Part shown: piece after piece, positions 13,326 through 15,590 of the stretch | Layout of the letters: the number at the start of each line of letters is the position of its first letter | Numbering within the stretch: the stretch's first letter is position 1 | Assembly (NCBI GenBank): GCA_946641795.1 | Contig: CAMPBZ010000012.1 | Span: 1 to 15,590 of the forward strand | Reading direction: 5' to 3' | Source: an uncultured Clostridia bacterium | GTDB lineage: Bacteria; Bacillota; Clostridia; Oscillospirales; CAG-272 | Length of the DNA stretch: 15,590 bases | Made by a program: the position numbers and the translations under genes | The notes under the pieces: model-generated | What the model was told of the DNA's origin: nothing | The model's database searches: none | The model's input: the letters and a program-made list of their open reading frames with translations, nothing else

Positions 13326-13354
13326 ATTCTATCATATCAAAATCAAAATTGCAA
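13326..13354 (-). promoter_or_regulatory. SigA-type promoter of secG
   Basis: Minus strand: -35 TTGCAA (13354-13349), 17-nt spacer ending TATGA, -10 TAGAAT (13331-13326). Predicted start near 13319, leader of about 45 nt containing the GGAGG. Confidence 0.68.
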
Positions 13355-13399
13355 GGGCTTTTTCGTTTTTTTTCAAAAAAACGGCTCCGAAATTCGCTT

Positions 13400-15590
13400 T
13401 TAATCGGTTTTCAGCTCTACAACGGTCACGCCGCCGTCCCCTTCGCCGTACTGCCCAATGCGGAACGAGGCCACGCGGCGATCCTTTTTGAGCCGCTGCC
13501 AAAGCGCGTTTTTCAGCGCGCCCGTCCCCTTACCGTGGATCAGGCGGACTTTGGTAAAGCCGCTGACGATCGCCTCGTCCAAATACTTATCCACCGCCTG
13601 CCAGCCTTCGTCGCCCAGCATTCCGCGCAGGTCGATCTCATCGTGAAAATCGCGGTTGACCTGTGCGCGATACTCGGAAACGGGTTTTGTCCTTCCGTTT
13701 TGCACAACGGTTCCCTTTTCCTCAATCAGGCGCAGGTTTTCCAGCTTGGTTTTGGTTTTCAGAATGCCCGCCTGCACCGTAACCATTCCGGTATGGTCGG
13801 GCAGATCGACCACAAATCCCTCTTTGCCGATGTTGACCAGCTTAACGCGGTCTCCTTTTCTCAACGGCCGCGGCAGAACGTAGGTTTCGTCCGTCCGTTC
13901 CTCTACGGGATCCACAACGTTTTCGTTTTTGCGCAATTCGGCGCGCACGGCGCGGCGCGTTTCGTCCAGCTCCTCGTGCAGTTTGCCGGCCGCCTCGGCC
14001 TTTTTGGCTTTTTCCAGCTGTGCAAAAACGAACTCGCTGGAAGCGCGCGCGGTTTGCAGCATTTGCTGGGCCTGCCGCCGCATTTGTTCAATTTCGCGTT
14101 CGGCGTCCCGCCGCATTTGCGCAACGGCGCGCTCGCTATCCTTGCTTTTGCGCTCGTACTCGGTGCGGAGCCGCTCGGCCTCGGCGCGGTTGCGGTCGGC
14201 CTCCAATCTTGCCTCCTCCAACCGGCCAAGCACCTCTTCAAACTGCTTGTGGTCGGTGTTCAGGCCCTCCTCGGCGCGGTCGATGATGCTTTGCGGCAGT
14301 CCCAGCTTTGCCGAAATTGCAAACGCATTGGATTTTCCCGGCGTTCCGATGATGAGCCGATAGGTGGGTTTGAGCGTTTTCACATCAAACTCGCAGGAAG
14401 CGTTCAAAACGCCCGGCGTGTTGAGCGCGTAGGTTTTCAGCTCGGTATAGTGCGTGGTCGCAGCCGAAACCGCGCCGCTTTCGCGTACCGACTCGATAAT
14501 GGCAACCGCCAGCGCCGCGCCCTCTACGGGGTCGGTTCCGGCGCCCAGCTCGTCAAACAGGCAGAGCGAACGCGCACCCACCTGCCCCACGATAGAAACG
14601 ATGTTGACCATATGCGAAGAAAAGGTGGAAAGCGATTGCTCAATGCTCTGCTCGTCGCCGATGTCGGCAAGCACGTGGTCGAAAATGCGGATCTTGGAAT
14701 CCGGTTCCGCCGGAATGTGCAGACCTGCCTGCGCCATCAGCGTTAAAAGCCCGATGGTTTTCAGCGTGACCGTTTTGCCGCCGGTGTTCGGGCCGGTGAT
14801 GATGAGGGTATCGCAATCCTTGCCCAGCCGGACATTGATGGGAACCACCTTTTTGGGGTCGATCAGCGGGTGCCGCGCGCGGATCAGGTCGATTTCCTCC
14901 CACGAAAGGACAGGCTCGGCCGCCTTCATTCGCGCCGAAAGCTCGCCGCAGGCAAAGCAAAAGGCAAGCTCGGTCAGGTTGGCGTAGTTGAGCCGGAGCG
15001 ATTCCGCCGCCGAGCTGACATCGGCCGAAAGGGCAAACAGCACCTTTTCAATTTCGTGCTCCTCTTTGGCAGAAAGCATACGCAGCTCGTTGTTGGCCTC
15101 CACCACCGCCATCGGCTCCACAAAAACGGTAGCGCCCGAAGCCGAGGTATCGTGGATCAGGCCTTTGACCTCGTTTTTGCTCTCCACCCGCACGGGAACG
15201 ACATAGCGCCCGTTGCGCATGGTAACAATGGCCTCCTGCAAATATTTGGCGGAGGAACCGCTGATAAAATGCTGCAAGGTCTCCTTAATGCGGTTTTGCG
15301 CCTCGCGGATCTTGCGCCGGACCTCGGCAAGCTCGCGGCTGGCCTCGTCGGCAATCAGATCCTCGGAGATGATGGAGCGCGTAATTTTTTCTTCCAGCGT
15401 ACGGTTGGGCAAGAGCCGCTCGAACAATTCGTCCAGCGAGGTTGCAAAGGTGCGGTTGATCTTGTTATAATCGGCAAGCGCACGCGCCGCGTGCAGAACG
15501 CGCGCCGCGTCCAACAGCTCGCGCGGGGTGAGCATAGCGCCCTTTTCCGCCCGCTCGCAAATGCCCGAAACCGCGCGGATGCCGCCAAAG
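13400..15590 (-). CDS. mutS2: Endonuclease MutS2 (N-terminal end cut by window edge)
   Basis: About 729 residues are visible; the frame stays open to the right edge and begins FGGIRAVSGICERAEKGAM, a typical MutS2 N-terminal stretch, so roughly 60-70 residues are missing and the ATG at 15535 is internal. MutS2 is an ATPase acting on DNA recombination structures or on stalled ribosomes, not mismatch repair. Seen in order: the core with RNGRYVVPVRVESK and DTSASGATVFVEP (about 15226-15113), Walker A GPNTGGKT (14794-14771), Walker B LCLFDELGAGTDP (about 14566-14528), a long Arg/Glu-rich coiled coil (about 14250-13920), a KOW-like segment (about 13860-13740) and a C-terminal Smr nuclease domain with EIDLRGM and HGKGTGAL (about 13640-13517). 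No clear terminator separates it from secG; only an A/T hairpin is visible near 13365-13380. Confidence 0.96.
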   Translation of the reverse strand, partial: FGGIRAVSGICERAEKGAMLTPRELLDAARVLHAARALADYNKINRTFATSLDELFERLLPNRTLEEKITRSIISEDLIADEASRELAEVRRKIREAQNRIKETLQHFISGSSAKYLQEAIVTMRNGRYVVPVRVESKNEVKGLIHDTSASGATVFVEPMAVVEANNELRMLSAKEEHEIEKVLFALSADVSSAAESLRLNYANLTELAFCFACGELSARMKAAEPVLSWEEIDLIRARHPLIDPKKVVPINVRLGKDCDTLIITGPNTGGKTVTLKTIGLLTLMAQAGLHIPAEPDSKIRIFDHVLADIGDEQSIEQSLSTFSSHMVNIVSIVGQVGARSLCLFDELGAGTDPVEGAALAVAIIESVRESGAVSAATTHYTELKTYALNTPGVLNASCEFDVKTLKPTYRLIIGTPGKSNAFAISAKLGLPQSIIDRAEEGLNTDHKQFEEVLGRLEEARLEADRNRAEAERLRTEYERKSKDSERAVAQMRRDAEREIEQMRRQAQQMLQTARASSEFVFAQLEKAKKAEAAGKLHEELDETRRAVRAELRKNENVVDPVEERTDETYVLPRPLRKGDRVKLVNIGKEGFVVDLPDHTGMVTVQAGILKTKTKLENLRLIEEKGTVVQNGRTKPVSEYRAQVNRDFHDEIDLRGMLGDEGWQAVDKYLDEAIVSGFTKVRLIHGKGTGALKNALWQRLKKDRRVASFRIGQYGEGDGGVTVVELKTD

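Noticed and set aside
13349..14746. 465-codon plus-strand open frame opposite mutS2
   Set aside because: It is antisense to the MutS2 coiled-coil and Smr domains. Composition is biased and there is no domain or ribosome binding site; the MutS2 frame explains the region fully.
1..15590. CRISPR array, tRNA/rRNA genes, insertion sequence or phage genes
   Set aside because: I saw no regularly spaced repeats, no cloverleaf candidates, no transposase or integrase motifs, and no terminal inverted repeats with target duplications.

Overview
The window looks like a stretch of core chromosome from an endospore-forming member of the Clostridia (Bacillota), probably a gut lineage of the Oscillospirales/Christensenellales type; the order is an inference. 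The reasons are a full-length Spo0A, a YtfJ/GerW-family spore protein, a DacF-type carboxypeptidase, the ScpA/ScpB pair, strong AGGAGG-type ribosome binding sites, and SigA-type promoters in AT-rich gaps between GC-richer genes. I see no prophage, insertion sequence, CRISPR array, tRNA or rRNA.

Left region (1-4916, + strand): a tightly packed run scpA (3' part only) - scpB - DUF2953 membrane protein - ytfJ - dacF-like - rluB - small Cys-rich GNAT-like protein. It combines chromosome condensation (ScpAB), envelope and spore functions (YtfJ, DacF) and ribosome modification (RluB), and resembles the scpA/scpB/dac/rluB neighbourhood of other Firmicutes. A long hairpin sits between ytfJ and dacF and buries the dacF Shine-Dalgarno. 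Next comes spo0A (5070-5846) with its own promoter and a strong terminator.

Middle (5900-7750): a monocistronic BspA-type leucine-rich-repeat lipoprotein gene, convergent with a RimJ/RimL-type acetyltransferase gene. The two share a 40-bp perfect palindrome as terminator. Then a consensus promoter drives glmM - GlmU-C-like acyltransferase - glmS (7937-11869), an amino-sugar (UDP-GlcNAc precursor) operon with no glmS ribozyme.

Right region: nrnA (DHH phosphoesterase, + strand) is convergent with secG (- strand), and mutS2 (- strand) runs off the right edge.

The most interesting material is regulatory. Six readable promoters all have a 17-nt spacer and a TG extended -10, and four of them share the unusual -35 TTGCAA. 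In two cases a hairpin physically overlaps the promoter of the next gene. The glmM promoter carries two 19-bp direct repeats 21 bp apart, and the spo0A upstream region holds repeated TTACCA boxes. I do not see a convincing undescribed multi-gene system; the genes are mostly housekeeping and sporulation genes.
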